NCBI RefSeq assembly: GCF_963924675.1
Contig: NC_089222.1
Span: 138,720,281 to 138,784,280, forward strand
Length of the DNA: 64,000 nt
Reading direction: 5' to 3'
DNA from: Phocoena phocoena
Lineage: Eukaryota > Chordata > Mammalia > Artiodactyla > Phocoenidae
The number at the start of each line of letters is the position of its first letter. The stretch's first letter is position 1. The position numbers and the translations under genes are program-made. Below the pieces are notes generated by a model, which searched no databases, was not told the origin of the DNA, and saw nothing but the letters and a program-made list of their open reading frames with translations. This document shows, one piece after another, positions 1-10,830 of this stretch.

Positions 1-480
1 AGAAATGCCAGCCCCACCATTTTGTAGTGTTCTTAAGCCCCTAAAATGCCAGGGTATTCAAGGAGAATAGTCAGGAGTTAATTTTTCCATCATACTTGTG
101 ATGTCGTATTAGAGTATATTTTCTGATCAATGGATCTTCAAAGGGACTGGAATTATTTGCCCTGGAGAGAGAAAAGCAAGTATGATATGCTGTTCACAAC
201 TTTGTGTATTAAAGGTGTGCTTTTTTTTTTTTTTAAGGAGCCGGTCTAGACAGTGAGTATTCAAGCATAAGTAAATGGAACAAGAAACCAGAGATCTCAA
301 CTTGTCAAACCAGAACTCACCCTCTTCCTTAACCGGCTCTCTCAGGCGACGCTTTCATGGATCCAGCCACCATTTTTAACAAATTGAATTATAAGTGACC
401 TACAGTGAAGTGCATTATTATTAACTGACCCCACATGCATTTGAAATGCATGTGTGTGAATCTTCTGTGTCAGACACCCT
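1..480. other. Unique flanking sequence, no gene seen
   Basis: AT-rich sequence without a recognisable coding exon, promoter or clear repeat apart from a poly(T) run near 220-234 and the short palindrome listed separately. From about 480 to 590 the text 'gctggagatacaaagatgaa' resembles ancient interspersed repeat remnants also seen near 26,550 and 44,060, but I cannot name the family. Confidence 0.5.
432..454. repeat. Near-perfect 23-bp palindrome
   Basis: Two 11-base arms, CACATGCATTT and AAATGCATGTG, are exact reverse complements separated by one base (G at 443). The arms contain ATGCAT. No gene or transposon end is recognisable beside it, so it is recorded as an isolated inverted repeat without assigned function. 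Confidence 0.85.
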
Positions 481-794
481 GATCAGTGCTGGAGATACAA
501 AGATGAATCAGACTGGGTTCCAATCCTGACAGAGTCTAAGACTGGTGGAGGAGACCAACAAGGAGACAAACTATAACATGATCAGCTCTGGGGAAGAAAG
601 GAAGGAGTAGATGAACCTTGTCTGGGGGAATCCCAGGTCTGTGGCCTGAAGCTTCTCACTCTGTGTATATACCCTTCTGGGTTCATCCACCATTCCAGCT
701 TTAATCTTGTGACCTTGAGTGCCTAGGAGCGAGTGCACAGGAGAATTGCAGGAGGAAAATTTTGTGTAAAGATAGTTTCTCATGAAGGGGTTCA

Positions 795-1326
795 GGACAC
801 ACCACCCCAAAAATGTTGCTTTCGGGTATTATTTTGAGCTGAAACCACTGGAAAAACAGCAACTGCAGGGAAAAGCTTTCTCTGAACTCCCCTTATCTGC
901 CTAAAGTCAGATACTCCAAAAGAAACTGAAATGTCATAAGTGCCCTCCCCAGGAGTGTCATCAGCAGGGAAGACTGACCGTTACCCCAGGAGAAGAGACC
1001 AGAAGTCCACACCACACCCAAACGTCCTCACAAACTATTGTATCTCCCATCTGTTCCTCTAAGGGCCCCTTCCTCTCTCCTGAAAATCATTTGCTCTCCC
1101 TAAGTTGGCTACATCCTCCCTCCCCTTCTCCTGTTGATGGTATTTAAGCTCAAATCACACCGATTTACTGAGTGTTCACTTTTTTTCTTGTGATGCCCCA
1201 TGCACATACTATTAAAAATAAATGTGTGTACACCTTTGCTGCTCACAGTCTGCCTGCTATCTGTTTATTTCAAAGGCCCAGCTACCGAACCTAGGAAGGT
1301 GGGGGGAAAGTCCTTCCTCCCCTACA
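795..1326 (+). mobile_element. Solo LTR, ERV1-like
   Basis: The segment has the layout of a class I endogenous retroviral LTR: an opening close to 'gacacaccacccc', a TATA-like TATTTAAG at 1141-1148, a polyadenylation signal AATAAA at 1217-1222, then a GT/T-rich stretch and a terminal 'cctcccctaca' at about 1316-1326. No retroviral gag, pol or env sequence is seen on either side, so it is a solo LTR left by recombination. The 5' edge is approximate and the family name cannot be fixed by eye. Confidence 0.65.
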
Positions 1327-1447
1327 GGGGAGCCTCCAGGTTCAAGACTGTTGGTGATTCAGGCCAACAGTGCTGGTGTTATTTCCTTCAAATTGCTGCA
1401 AGCACTTTGTAAATTCTCTCTCAAAACCTGATGGAAGGAAGGCAGAA

Positions 1448-1600
1448 GAGATGGAGAGAGCCCTGGACTAGGCATCAGGTGGCCTGTCTCTCCCCCGACT
1501 CTGCAGTTAAGTGGGTCAACTTGGGGCAAATCTCAGAGCCCCCCTAGGCTGCCATTTTCTCATCTGTGAGAAGGACGGAGGTGGGAGGTGTAGATTGACT
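1448..1600 (+). repeat. MIR SINE fragment
   Basis: The order 'gtcaacttggggcaaatctcagag' and then 'ttttctcatctgtgagaaggacgg' follows the sense MIR core (tgaccttgggcaagtc ... tttcctcatctgtaaaatgg). Divergence is high, as expected for this ancient mammalian SINE. Confidence 0.7.
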
Positions 1601-2209
1601 CACCTCTCCAATTCGTTACTGCTAAAAACACAGTGAGCCAATTCCTTAACCTTTGGGGTAAGCAAGAGATGACATTTGTTGCATGATGATTTGTACCATC
1701 ATCCTATCGAATAACTGGCTGGATACCGACTTGATGGTGTTTCCCCATCTTCTTTTACTTAAATGATCTACTCTCTAATTGCTTTCCCGCTCTTAAATGG
1801 GTATTAAAGAAATGTCCAATTTTTTCTTTCTTGTTGTTGGAGCTGGTGTCTATCAGAGCCCCCTCCCCTGCCGGCCCCGCCACAAATCAATTGCTTCGAC
1901 AGAGCTGGAGGTACAGAGAATGTCTTTTGTAACATGGAATTGAAATCCAGACATAGGAAGCAGATGAAGGAAATTTTAATGAGAAGGGAGGATGTGAGAA
2001 TAGTTCTCAAGAACTTAGTGAAGTAAAGAAGGAAACAAATACTTGTTGGATGCCTGCTAGGCTCCTGGTATTCTGGGCTTACTGCCACATGTTTATTTCT
2101 GAAATGAGACGTGGGAAGAGGCCTATTTTATGATATTCCCAAGATTTAGAACCTGATTCATTAGGTTAAAAAATATAGGGACATAGGGTCTATTTTTTTC
2201 TCCTAATCG
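1600..2209. other. Unique sequence, no gene seen
   Basis: No exon-like segment with splice sites and no clear repeat. An open frame on the minus strand at 1804-2088 has no recognisable similarity and crosses low-complexity sequence. Confidence 0.4.
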
Positions 2210-2399
2210 CCAGTAATTCATTGTAGAAAATTTGAAAAAAGGCACAAAAAAGGGAAATATCACCTATAATTGTACCACCCTGTGGTAAATATTACAAAAA
2301 TTTATTTTAATATATATAATTTTCATTACAAAATTGAAGTCATACCAAATCTACTACTTTATTTATTCTTTTATTATGTGTTCTATTTTGACATGATTT

Positions 2400-2629
2400 T
2401 TAAAAAATATATCTATTTATTGGCTGCGCAGGATCTTTGTTGCGGTGTGTGGGCTCCTTTAGTTGTGGCGTGTGGGCTCCTTTAGTTGCGGCGTGCAGGC
2501 TTATTTAGTTGCAGCATGTGGGCTCATTTAGTTGTGGCATGAGGGATCTAGTTCTTTGACCAGGAATCGAACCGGGCTCCCTGCACTGGGAGTACAGAGT
2601 CTTAACCACTGGGCCACCAGGGAAGTCCC
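2400..2629 (-). mobile_element. CHR-type SINE (older subfamily)
   Basis: tRNA-derived SINE inserted in the minus orientation: A-rich tail complement at the left, 'ggctgcgcaggatctttgttg' style body, and the inverted tRNA-like head 'ccaccagggaagtccc' at the right. It is flanked by a 16-bp target-site duplication, TATTTTGACATGATTT, at 2384-2399 and 2630-2645. CHR SINEs are specific to whales, hippos and ruminants. Confidence 0.93.
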
Positions 2630-2650
2630 TATTTTGACATGATTTGCCAC

Positions 2651-2847
2651 TTTTTTTTTTTTTGCGGTATGCGGACCTCTCACTGTTGTGGCCTCTCCCG
2701 TTGCAGAGCACAGGCTCCAGACGTGCAGGCTCAGCGGCCATGGCTCACGGGCCCAGTGGCATGTGGGATCTTCCCAGACCGGGGCACGAACCCGTGTCCC
2801 CTGCATCGGCAGGCAGACTCTCAACCACTGCGCCACCAGGGAAGCCC
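2651..2847 (-). mobile_element. CHR-type SINE, short young subfamily
   Basis: Poly(T) followed by 'gcggtatgcggacctctcac' and closing with 'ccaccagggaagccc'. This is the short cetacean CHR form in minus orientation. Its 10-bp duplication GATTTGCCAC lies at 2641-2650 and 2848-2857, so it landed at the right edge of the duplication belonging to the SINE just upstream. Confidence 0.93.
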
Positions 2848-3444
2848 GATTTGCCACATTTTTTAGTCAAGCCCCCACTGCTGGACATTTAGGTTGTTTC
2901 CAATGTTTCAACTTAAGGATGTCCTCGAGGGGAGTTGCTTGAAGGGTGGTGGGTTGGCCAGGGCAAGTGTTGAAAGAAAAGGAGACGTTTAGCCTGAGAA
3001 AAACTAGATTCAGGTGGGAAAATCACAGCTTCCAATATTTGAAGGTTGGTATTTGGAGGAGGAGTGAGACTTGGTCTTTGTGGTCCCAAAAGAGTGGGTG
3101 GAAAGTGTGAGGTGGTCAGTTCATGGTGTATACAGTTAAGGGCAGCTTCAGGACGTAGTGAGTTTCCAGCTCATGAAGATGTTTAAACGCAGACTAAAAA
3201 TCACTTACACTTACAGTAGAAAGACCGGAGAGTTTTGAAAACACAGAAGAAGTGATTTATTCATTATTTTTTGAAGGGGAAGATGTCATGGAAGAGACTT
3301 CAAAAGCAAAAATTTGGAGGCAAATCTCTTATTATTTATTATTATTTGTATCAGGGCCCAATATTTATATAATAATTTACAGTTCACAGAGTATTAGAAA
3401 GAATCCCCCTTTTAAAATGAGAGAACAAAGTTAAGGATGCAGGC

Positions 3445-3520
3445 TTTTTTGGGGGTAGCAGTAGCTTTATTGAAGTATAAATGCATACAATAAACTACAC
3501 ATACCTAAAAATAAATAAAT
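3445..3520 (-). mobile_element. Old L1 3'-end fragment
   Basis: The phrase 'agctttattgaagtataaatgcatac' is the antisense of an old mammalian L1 3' end (usual form: gctttattgagatataattcacatac). It is followed by an A/T-rich AAAT repeat. Confidence 0.6.
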
Positions 3521-3529
3521 AAAATTAAA

Positions 3530-3660
3530 TAAAATGAGAGGACAGATTCAGAGAGGTTAAGTAAACCACCCAAGTTCCTACAGCTGGGAGGTAGTGGAGC
3601 TGGACCAGAGGCTCACGTTCACAGTCCCTACAACCACTCACTTTTCCAGTTGCTATTATT
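3530..3660 (-). repeat. MIR SINE fragment
   Basis: 'gacagattcagagaggttaa' and 'cctacagctgggaggtagtggagctgg' follow the antisense MIR core (actgaggctcagagaggttaagtaa ... cacagctagtaagtggcagagctgg). Confidence 0.7.
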
Positions 3661-5080
3661 ACTCTGTTAAGGTCAGCAGTCCCTTCTTGAAAGTCCAGAC
3701 TCACAGGACTTTGCCTGTGCCCTGCTTCACTGCAAGGCAATGAAAATGTCCCCAATGACTAATGTGAACAGAATGTCACTGTACAGCTAACAGGTAAGGT
3801 CTCCTGTGTGTCCTTTCTACGCCATAGCAGCGACTTCACAATTAGGGGTCTGACAGGTGAGGGCGGGGCTCCTTCCCACTCTAACATCCTAGGATTCCAT
3901 GATGTCTCAGGTGCCTTCTGCTCAGGACAGGGCCCCCGTCCCTGGCGGTCTGAATGACTATACCTGCCACATTATCCCTCTGTCTCATGTATACCTTCGA
4001 CCCTGTCAACTCAGACCCCCGGAACACTGGGCTTTGAGCCTCCACTCTATCTGTCTAGCTGGAAAGCACATAGCCCAGGAAATTATTCCTGTTTCTGGCA
4101 TCCACCCCGAATCCTTGCCTAGTCTGTTTGGGCTTGGCGCACTGAAATGAAATGTCAGGTTCCCTTTTGGCTCCAAGAAGTTGCCCAGCGTTATATTCCA
4201 GTGAGCGACGCCCAGCTGCACGCCTGGGGGACCCTCCCCACCTGGCCCTTCTAGCAAAGCAAGTCAGCGGGTCCCATATATTGACCCACCTCCCTGAAAA
4301 CACCTTTGGGTTTATAACTCTCCCACACAGGCTCCCTCCCAATCTGCAGGAAGCCTGCATCCACCGTGGGACAGAGAGGAAGGCCGGAAGCAGATGGCCA
4401 CCCACTTTCAAGCCCAGAGTGAAGTGGGCTTCTCTTGCTTTTAACCATTTCCTGGTTTCAGCTGTTTTGCGATTCGATGGTGACTCCGTTCTTACAAAAA
4501 CATTTACTTGGTTGCCAGTATATTTCAAGCACTGGGGGTTAAAAAAAAGCCAAGTGAGCTAGGTCTCTGCCCTTGAAGAGCTTCCTTTCCTCCTGGCAGA
4601 CGGAAAAGGAAACCTATAATGAAGATGCAGGAAGAGAAATGCTTTGATGAGGGAATGAGACCTTCCAAAAGAGAGAACAGTGTTATGGGGGCCTCAGTTG
4701 GGGATGCCTCTACCAAGGAGGTCTGAGGGTCAGATCGTGAGAGGACTGGGTGACAAACTGAGGAGTGGGAGTGTTATCCCCAAAGCAGTGAGAGCCCTTT
4801 AGGTGTTTACAGGTGATATTATACTGAATTTGAGAAAGAGTCCTCTGCAGCCCTGAGGAGGAGGGGGAAGGAGGAACAAGCTAAGAGGCTGGGAGGGGGC
4901 TTTTACTCTTTATGTCATTCTTTTCTGTTCTGTTTGGATTTTCAAACCATAAGCTTGAATTGTTTTTATTTTTAAAATAAACAGTCATTATAATGGGATT
5001 AGTGGTTCCTTTGGTCTTAGTCTTTATACTCTTCATGTTATAGATTTAAAAATGAAACATAATAAATAATTTTTGCTTTT
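3660..5080. other. Unique flank, moderately GC-rich, no gene recognised
   Basis: 4,150-4,560 is open in several frames on both strands (136 codons on +, 157 on -), but neither translation resembles a known protein. The segment has no strong CpG enrichment and no paired splice sites were seen. From about 4,530 to 4,690 ('ctctgcccttgaagagcttcc') it resembles an ancient interspersed repeat. Confidence 0.4.
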
Positions 5081-5095
5081 AAAATTCTGGAATTG

Positions 5096-5285
5096 GGCTT
5101 CTCTGGTGGCGCAGTGGTTGAGAGTCCACCTGCCCATGCAGGGGACGCGGGTTCGTGCCCCGGTCCGGGAAGATCCCACATGCCACGGAGCGGCTAGGCC
5201 CGTGAGCCATGGCCGCTGAGCCTGCGCGTCCGGAGCCTGTGCTCCGCAACGGGAGAGTCCACAACAGTGAGAGGCCCGCGTACCA

Positions 5286-5313
<28 letters not shown>
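5096..5313 (+). mobile_element. CHR-type SINE, short young subfamily
   Basis: Starts 'ggcttctctggtggcgcagtgg' with tRNA-like A and B box regions (B box near 'gggttcgtgccccgg'), followed by the body ending 'gcccgcgtaccac' and a long poly(A). A perfect 15-bp duplication, AAAATTCTGGAATTG, flanks it at 5081-5095 and 5314-5328. The intact duplication and uninterrupted poly(A) suggest a fairly recent insertion. Confidence 0.95.
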
Positions 5314-5319
<6 letters not shown>

Positions 5320-5329
5320 CTGGAATTGC

Positions 5330-6890
5330 TTTCAGACATGGGAAAGGACAGGCGTTTTTGTTGACCTTCACAAATGGTTTGGCTATTTGACTCTGCCCTT
5401 AAGCTGCTAATAGTACAAGCAGACAGAAGGCTGTTATTTTTGTGTTTGGGATATAGAAGCTAAAAAACTCAGCCACACAGAATTCCTGCCTAAACCTCTG
5501 TCCAATGAGAATGCCCTAATCTATGGTTTCTCAGACTGGAGATACTTGGGGTGAGCTGTGGACTGTGCAGGAACACTGGTTTGAGAAACAATGATGAAAT
5601 AGAACTAGCTCCATGGTAATCGCTAACATTACTGTATCTCTTCAGTGGAATCTTCTTCTTCCAGCTTTGCCCTGCAACAATCTTTCCTCTGGCACTAGAG
5701 AAATTCTATCCATTTTAAGATCAGAAGAGAACATTTCCCACCTCTATACAAATCAATGGACAGTTTCTCATAAAGTTTTACAATTGCCAAAAACCTCACG
5801 TAGGGAAATAGGAAGGAAATAGCAGTAGATCATCATTCATTTAACAATACAAAGCAAAACAGTATTTATGGTATGCCAGATATGGTGATATAATGATGAA
5901 AATATAGGAACCTTGCCCTAAAAGCACTTATAGTTTAGACATGCAAATACAATGTAATAAAGTAATACCACTGCTATACCCACATAAATATCTTTTGCAC
6001 TGAATTGAAGCAAACACTGGAAAATAGCAGGAAATGGACATACCAAAAAACACTGTAGGAATATTAAATGATGTCCACTAACATACCTACATTAAAGCGC
6101 CAAGAAAATAGCCAAAGTTCTCCAAAGCTGTTGAGCTAATGAACCATTGAAGTAAGTGGCCTTTGTAGATTTCTGTGCCTCCAACTTAATTTTTAATTCC
6201 ATGTACTTAATTGTTTTTCACAGTTTCATTAGGGTATTTTTCCTCAACCTGTTAATTTCAAGGAAGGTATTATATATATATATATGAATCGATATTTTAA
6301 ATTGTGGTTCTTTTCAAGTCTTGCCAAAATGTTGCAAAATACTGTTTCAAGGTATTTCCAAACAGTGCAAATATTCAGTTTAATCCACAATTTCACATTT
6401 TCCATTCAACCTTTATCTTGATGTCACAGAAAAAGAAAATGTTAATGATAATTCATGAAATAATACTGGTAAACATTCTTACAGGTTATGAAAGTAATGA
6501 ATATTTTATTGTCCTCCTTCTAAAAAATGACACCATTAGAACCCCACCTTGGGATAAAACAACCTTGTAGGCAACCTTATTGATGCTAGGATAATGGCAG
6601 CAGAGCACTTGGTCCCAGTGCCTGTTCAAGAGGAGGCAGGGATGCTGAGGGCAGTGAGGCTGAAAGCAGGAAAGAAGTCTGGGCTAGATCCAAGGAGAGA
6701 TGGCCACAGGTAAATTGACTGTGGTGATGAATGTCTGGTGATATACACTAGCCTAACAACAGCATATGGCCTGCCAGTTTTCTTTTCTTCCTTTCTCCTC
6801 CCCCCTTTCTTCCCTCTCTCCTCCACCTCCTCCTTCATCCCCTCCTCCCTTCCTCCTTTCTTTTTCTCCTCCTCCTTATTCTTTGCAGTA
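5330..6890. other. AT-rich unique sequence with simple repeats
   Basis: No gene seen. It contains a short (TA)n run near 6268-6284 and a pure-pyrimidine tract listed separately. Around 5,870-5,970 the text 'atggtgatataatgatgaaaatatagg' may be an ancient repeat remnant. Confidence 0.4.
6777..6885 (+). repeat. Long C/T-rich (polypyrimidine) tract
   Basis: About 100 bases made almost wholly of C and T in irregular CTTCC/CTCCT units, continuing into a short A-rich stretch. The complementary strand is polypurine. It yields spurious Ser/Pro-rich or Lys/Glu-rich translations and is not a gene. Confidence 0.85.
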
Positions 6891-6984
6891 ACTAAAAAAA
6901 AAAAGAAATCGATAAAAAATAAAATCATATATATGACATTATATATTTCCTTTTCCCCCAAATAGGCATAGGATATACACAAGC

Positions 6985-7640
6985 AGAGCACAAATAGCTA
7001 ATAAACATATATATACATATATACAAAGAAGATACTAAATGGTCAAAGAAATGCAAATTAAAACAAGAGGGTGTGGTAGAGTGTGGGAAAAAGCCATTCT
7101 CACATACTACTTTTAGGAGTGCAAATCGGTGAAATCATTTCTGTGGGATATGTTCACAACATGAATCAAGCCTTTTAAGGATACATGCCCTTATACTAAG
7201 GAAATAACTAGACAGGTGTGTAAAATGTATATATGGGCTGTTTATGCAGCTTTATTTGTAATAACAAACAAAGAAGAAAACTTCCTTAAAAAAAAACTAG
7301 AGGAGCAATTAAATTAATTATGGTTCGTTCAACTGATGGAATACTTGTAGCTTTTAAAATAAGTATCTAAATTTCAATCAATTAACACAAAAATTTGGTC
7401 ACAACGTAAGTAAAAAAGGCAAAAGGCATAAAAGGTACCTCTGTATGTTGTATGTGTGTGTGTGAGCTCATGTCTCCCTATGAAAATCTGGGAGGACTTA
7501 TTCCAGTATGAAGCTAATAACAAGGTTTACCTCTGGGTGGTATCTATGAATAATCTTTACCTCTATTGTTTTCCATATTGTAAAACTGTCTGTAATGACC
7601 GTATACTACTTTTATTTTTTGGCTTTGGACCTCCACTGTA
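6985..7640 (+). mobile_element. Old L1 3' portion
   Basis: Phrases such as 'atggtcaaagaaatgcaaattaaaac', 'tttatttgtaataacaaac', 'attatggttcgttcaactgatggaata' and 'tttacctctgggtggtatctatg' occur in the order found in the 3' part of mammalian L1 elements in sense. It is heavily mutated and has no intact frame. Confidence 0.8.
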
Positions 7641-7711
7641 GAGAACTGAGTGTTAACTTTTCGGTCCATTCAGCATACTACATTTGTCAGCTTAAATAAG
7701 GCCCCTCTCTT

Positions 7712-7714
<3 letters not shown>

Positions 7715-7744
<30 letters not shown>

Positions 7745-7934
7745 GGTACGCGGGCCTCTCACTGTTGTGGCCTCTCCCGTTGCGGAGCACAGGCTCCGGA
7801 TGCACAGGCTCAGCGGCCATGGCTCACGGGCCCAGCCGCTCCGCAGCACGTGGGATCTTCCCGGACCGGGGCATGAACCCGTGTCCCCTGCATCGGCAGG
7901 CGGACTCTCAACCACTGCGCCACCAGGGAAGCCC
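7715..7934 (-). mobile_element. CHR-type SINE, short young subfamily
   Basis: Long poly(T), then 'gcggtacgcgggcctctcac' and the inverted head 'ccaccagggaagcccc'. Flanking duplications are near-identical: 'ccctctcttgtttt' at about 7702 and 'ccctttcttgtttt' at about 7933. Confidence 0.93.
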
Positions 7935-8305
7935 CCTTTCTTGTTTTAATTTATTTTGTTTTTTTAAAATCTGTTTGATATTCATGAATTACTTATAAAA
8001 TCAGAACAAACAATAAAGCTTGTATGAGGGAACAATCAAGAACTTTCACTCAGAAGTCTGTGAGAAGAGCAAGGGTGTCCTCACCACTGCCCAGGCATGA
8101 ATTGTAAATTGTGCACCTTGTCACCTGGTATGAGGCGCAAAGATAGGATTTTTGGTTAGCTTGTTTATCCTTGGAATGTTTGGGTTATAACTCCCAGTGG
8201 GGTTCAAACTGCTGAACTTTTGGGCTTAGTATGGTACACCACCAAGAGTGGTCATGAGCAGATTTGGAAACCAGCAAAAAAACCCTGGCATCTTGACTTA
8301 GATCG

Positions 8306-8610
8306 GTGTATCAGTCTGCCGGGACTGCCATAACAAAGTACCACCAACCAGGTGGCTTTGACAACAGAAATGTATTGTCTCACAGTTCTGGAGGCTAGAA
8401 CTCCAAAACGGAATCTTGTTCCAAGCCTCTCTACCAGTTTCTGGCAGCCTCAGGTGTAGGTGGAGTTCTCCCTGTGTCTTCACATCATCTTCCCTGTGTG
8501 TGTCTGTGTGTTCAAATTTTACCTTTTTATAAGGACATCAGTCATTGGATTAGGACTCACTCCAATGACCTTATCTCGATTACCTCTGTAAAAACCCGAT
8601 CTCCAAATAA
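8306..8610 (-). mobile_element. MLT1-like MaLR LTR remnant
   Basis: 'tgtatcagtctgccgggactg', 'ccataacaaagtaccac', 'ttgtctcacagttctggagg' and 'ataaggacatcagtcattgg' occur in order, which is the antisense of an MLT1-type MaLR LTR. It appears to be solo; no internal sequence is seen. Confidence 0.75.
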
Positions 8611-8621
8611 TCTTGCATCAT

Positions 8622-8815
8622 TTTGGTGTGGTGGAAAGAACATAGGCTTTGCAATTACACACGAGTTTAAATCTTGGCTTTACTACTTACTGGTGGTATG
8701 ACCTTGGGAAAGTTATTTAATTATTCAGGACTTGATTTCTCACTGGTATAATGGGGACATAATGTTGCTGAGGTTTAGAGATACCCTAGAATGTGCTGGG
8801 TATGTGCAGGCTGTT
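8622..8815 (+). repeat. MIR SINE
   Basis: The sense order of MIR is clear: 'gtggtggaaagaacataggctt', 'aaatcttggctttactactta', 'tgaccttgggaaagttattt', 'ttctcactggtataatgggg', then a weaker 3' end. Confidence 0.85.
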
Positions 8816-9349
8816 ACTATCTGTGATTTGGGGGTCTTTGCTTGTAGATGTTAATTTCTATGACTAGATATATTTGTAATACATCTGTCTGTGGACCTGA
8901 TGGAAAGATTCTCAGATGAGAGCAAGGATTTAATCACTTAACCTGGTCAAGACTAAACTGGCATCTATACCAGGGTCCTTCCTGCCTACATGTGTTCATG
9001 TGTTTGGGATCAGCATAATTCACAGGTTACTTTTTAGGTGAAGCCTGTATAAAACCATTTTACAGCATTCCAACCTGGACATGACAGCTTATTGATCAAC
9101 GTTGTTTAAGGCTGTCATACTGGGAGGAGGGATGGTGGTGGCGGTGGGGGAGAGGGGAGAAAGGGTGTAGCCTTCTAGATATGAAGACCAGCAATGCCTG
9201 CTATTACTGCATGACTATAAGCTCAAGATTCTGCTTCACCCTGATAACCTTCTAGATGGACTTGACTGAAGACAAGGGCACATTTCTTGAGACACTGTCA
9301 TATTCTTTTCAGATTATCTAGAAGACTACTTATGCAAGTTTCCTTCATT
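8815..9349. other. Unique sequence with a G-rich patch
   Basis: No gene seen. A purine-rich patch at about 9122-9168 (several GGG/GGTGG runs) could form a G-quadruplex on the + strand, and a similar one lies at about 9745-9810. Confidence 0.4.
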
Positions 9350-9361
9350 ACCAGCAATAAA

Positions 9362-9668
9362 CATTTTTAAAAAATAAATTTATTTGTTTTTATTTTTGGC
9401 TGCATTGGGTCTTCATTGCTGCACAAAGGCTTTCTCTGGTTGCAGTGAGCGGGGGCTACTCTTTGTTGCGGTGCATGGGCTTCTCATTGCGGTGGCTTCT
9501 CTTGTTGCAGAGCACGAGTTTCAGCAGTTGTGGCTCACGGGCTCAGTAGTTGTGGCTCGCAGGCTTAGTTGCTCTGCAGCATGTGGGATCTTCCCGGATC
9601 AGGGCTCAAACCCACGTTCTCTGCATTGGCAGGCGGATTCTTAACCACTGTGCCACCAGGGAAGTCCC
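9362..9668 (-). mobile_element. CHR-type SINE, long older subfamily
   Basis: Body 'ggctgcattgggtcttcattg' through 'ttaaccactgtgccaccagg' with the inverted head 'ccagggaagtccc'. The duplication ACCAGCAATAAA is at 9350-9361 and 9669-9680. The long subfamily carries repeated 'agtagttgtggct' units. Confidence 0.93.
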
Positions 9669-10219
9669 ACCAGCAATAAAAAATTGAGTCAAATTTAATT
9701 TAGTGTTAAAGGTTGCAGATGCTTAAGTGTCCTGGTAGAAGTGAAACTGTGGTGGATGGGGGTGGGTTTGGCGGTGGGAGCAGGGAGAAGAGAAGCAGGA
9801 GGGAGGAAGGAGTTGGTTGTATAGGTGGAAGTGTAAGTTTGGGCAGAGTCAAGATTGCAATCTCTCACCCTCAATAGGGACACTCTTCACCACTTCCTTC
9901 AAAACAATCAAGTTGAATGTGGACTTTAACTGCATTACTAATTTTGAAAAAGTCGGCACTCTGAAAGAACTTTTGATAGTCATGGCAACTTTTGATACCA
10001 TGAGAATCAGTCTGAAGTAAGTTGTTTGCCTACTTTTTGCCTAACTTATCTTAAGTTTAGTCTGGTTTCTTTCATGGCCTGTGCTAATTTGAATGGTTGT
10101 CTTAGTATAGTCAAGGTTCTGATAACTGTAGGAGGGAAACATTTGTTGGAAAAACTCGTGTCTTTTCTCCAGTCACACAGGATAGAGACCAATATTTATA
10201 ACGGGGTTGTTTTTCCTTT

Positions 10220-10369
10220 TGATTGGTACTAAAAGATTAAAAACATCTTATTTACTGGAGTATAGTTGATTTACAATGTTGTGTTAGTTTCAGGTGTACA
10301 GCAAAGTGAATCGGTTAGACATACACATACATCCGCTCTTTTTTTAGATTGTTCTCCCATATAGGCCAT
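10220..10369 (-). mobile_element. Lineage-specific L1 3'-end fragment
   Basis: 'actggagtatagttgatttacaatg', 'tgttagtttcaggtgtacagcaaagtg' is the antisense 3' end of the L1 lineage active in cetaceans and even-toed ungulates. Flanking direct repeats 'ggggttgtttttc' at about 10,203 and 10,370 look like its target-site duplication. The copy is strongly 5'-truncated. Confidence 0.8.
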
Positions 10370-10830
10370 GGGGTTGTTTTTCTTTACACCTGTAAGATTG
10401 TATCTGCAGCCACTGTACTTATGAACGGCTTAAGCTTCAGAAAAAATTGATATGAACATTATCATAAGATTGCAAAAACAAGCTTAGAGATAAATCCATA
10501 AACTGGTGAATAAGAGTAAAATAATATCTATGATATCCTTTTTACCATAATATTAAATGCCATTTTACTAGACTGGTACAAAATATAATTTCAGACAGTG
10601 GCTGTCTACTAATTACACAGTAGCCAGCACAGCAGAGCTACTAGCATACCTAGGGTTTAATGTCTGGGGAGCACACCTCGCAATATTTAGTCAGGCAGAA
10701 GGTCTAGGTAAAACAAAGATAAACCAAGGCCAGAATATTAATAAATTGTGGGCGTATCTAGAATCTGGAAACTGAGACGATACATGAAAAAGGAAATCAG
10801 GGAGTTGGACAAAGATACAGTAACAGCTTA
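10370..10830. other. Unique sequence upstream of the CpG island
   Basis: No repeat or exon seen. Base composition changes from AT-rich to CpG-rich between about 10,830 and 11,040. Confidence 0.5.

Larger units (their letters stand above)
2210..2920 (-). mobile_element. Old L1 fragment interrupted by two SINEs
   Basis: Sequence on both sides of the SINEs (2210-2399 and 2858-2915) matches the antisense of an old mammalian L1 3' region: a ladder of 'tttattttaatatatat' text before, and 'gctggacatttaggttgtttccaa' after. The two halves become continuous once the SINEs at 2400-2629 and 2651-2847 are removed, so the L1 was present first. Confidence 0.65.

Noticed and set aside
4055..4562. Overlapping open frames of 157 (-) and 136 (+) codons
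   Set aside because: Neither resembles a protein family, they overlap antisense, and there is no promoter, splice or polyadenylation context.
9384..9644. Cys/Gly-rich proteins such as those starting 'MFLFLAALGLHCC' and similar frames at 24.6, 30.0, 32.7, 56.0 and 58.4 kb
   Set aside because: These are translations of CHR SINE copies; the resemblance among them comes from the repeat, not from a gene family.
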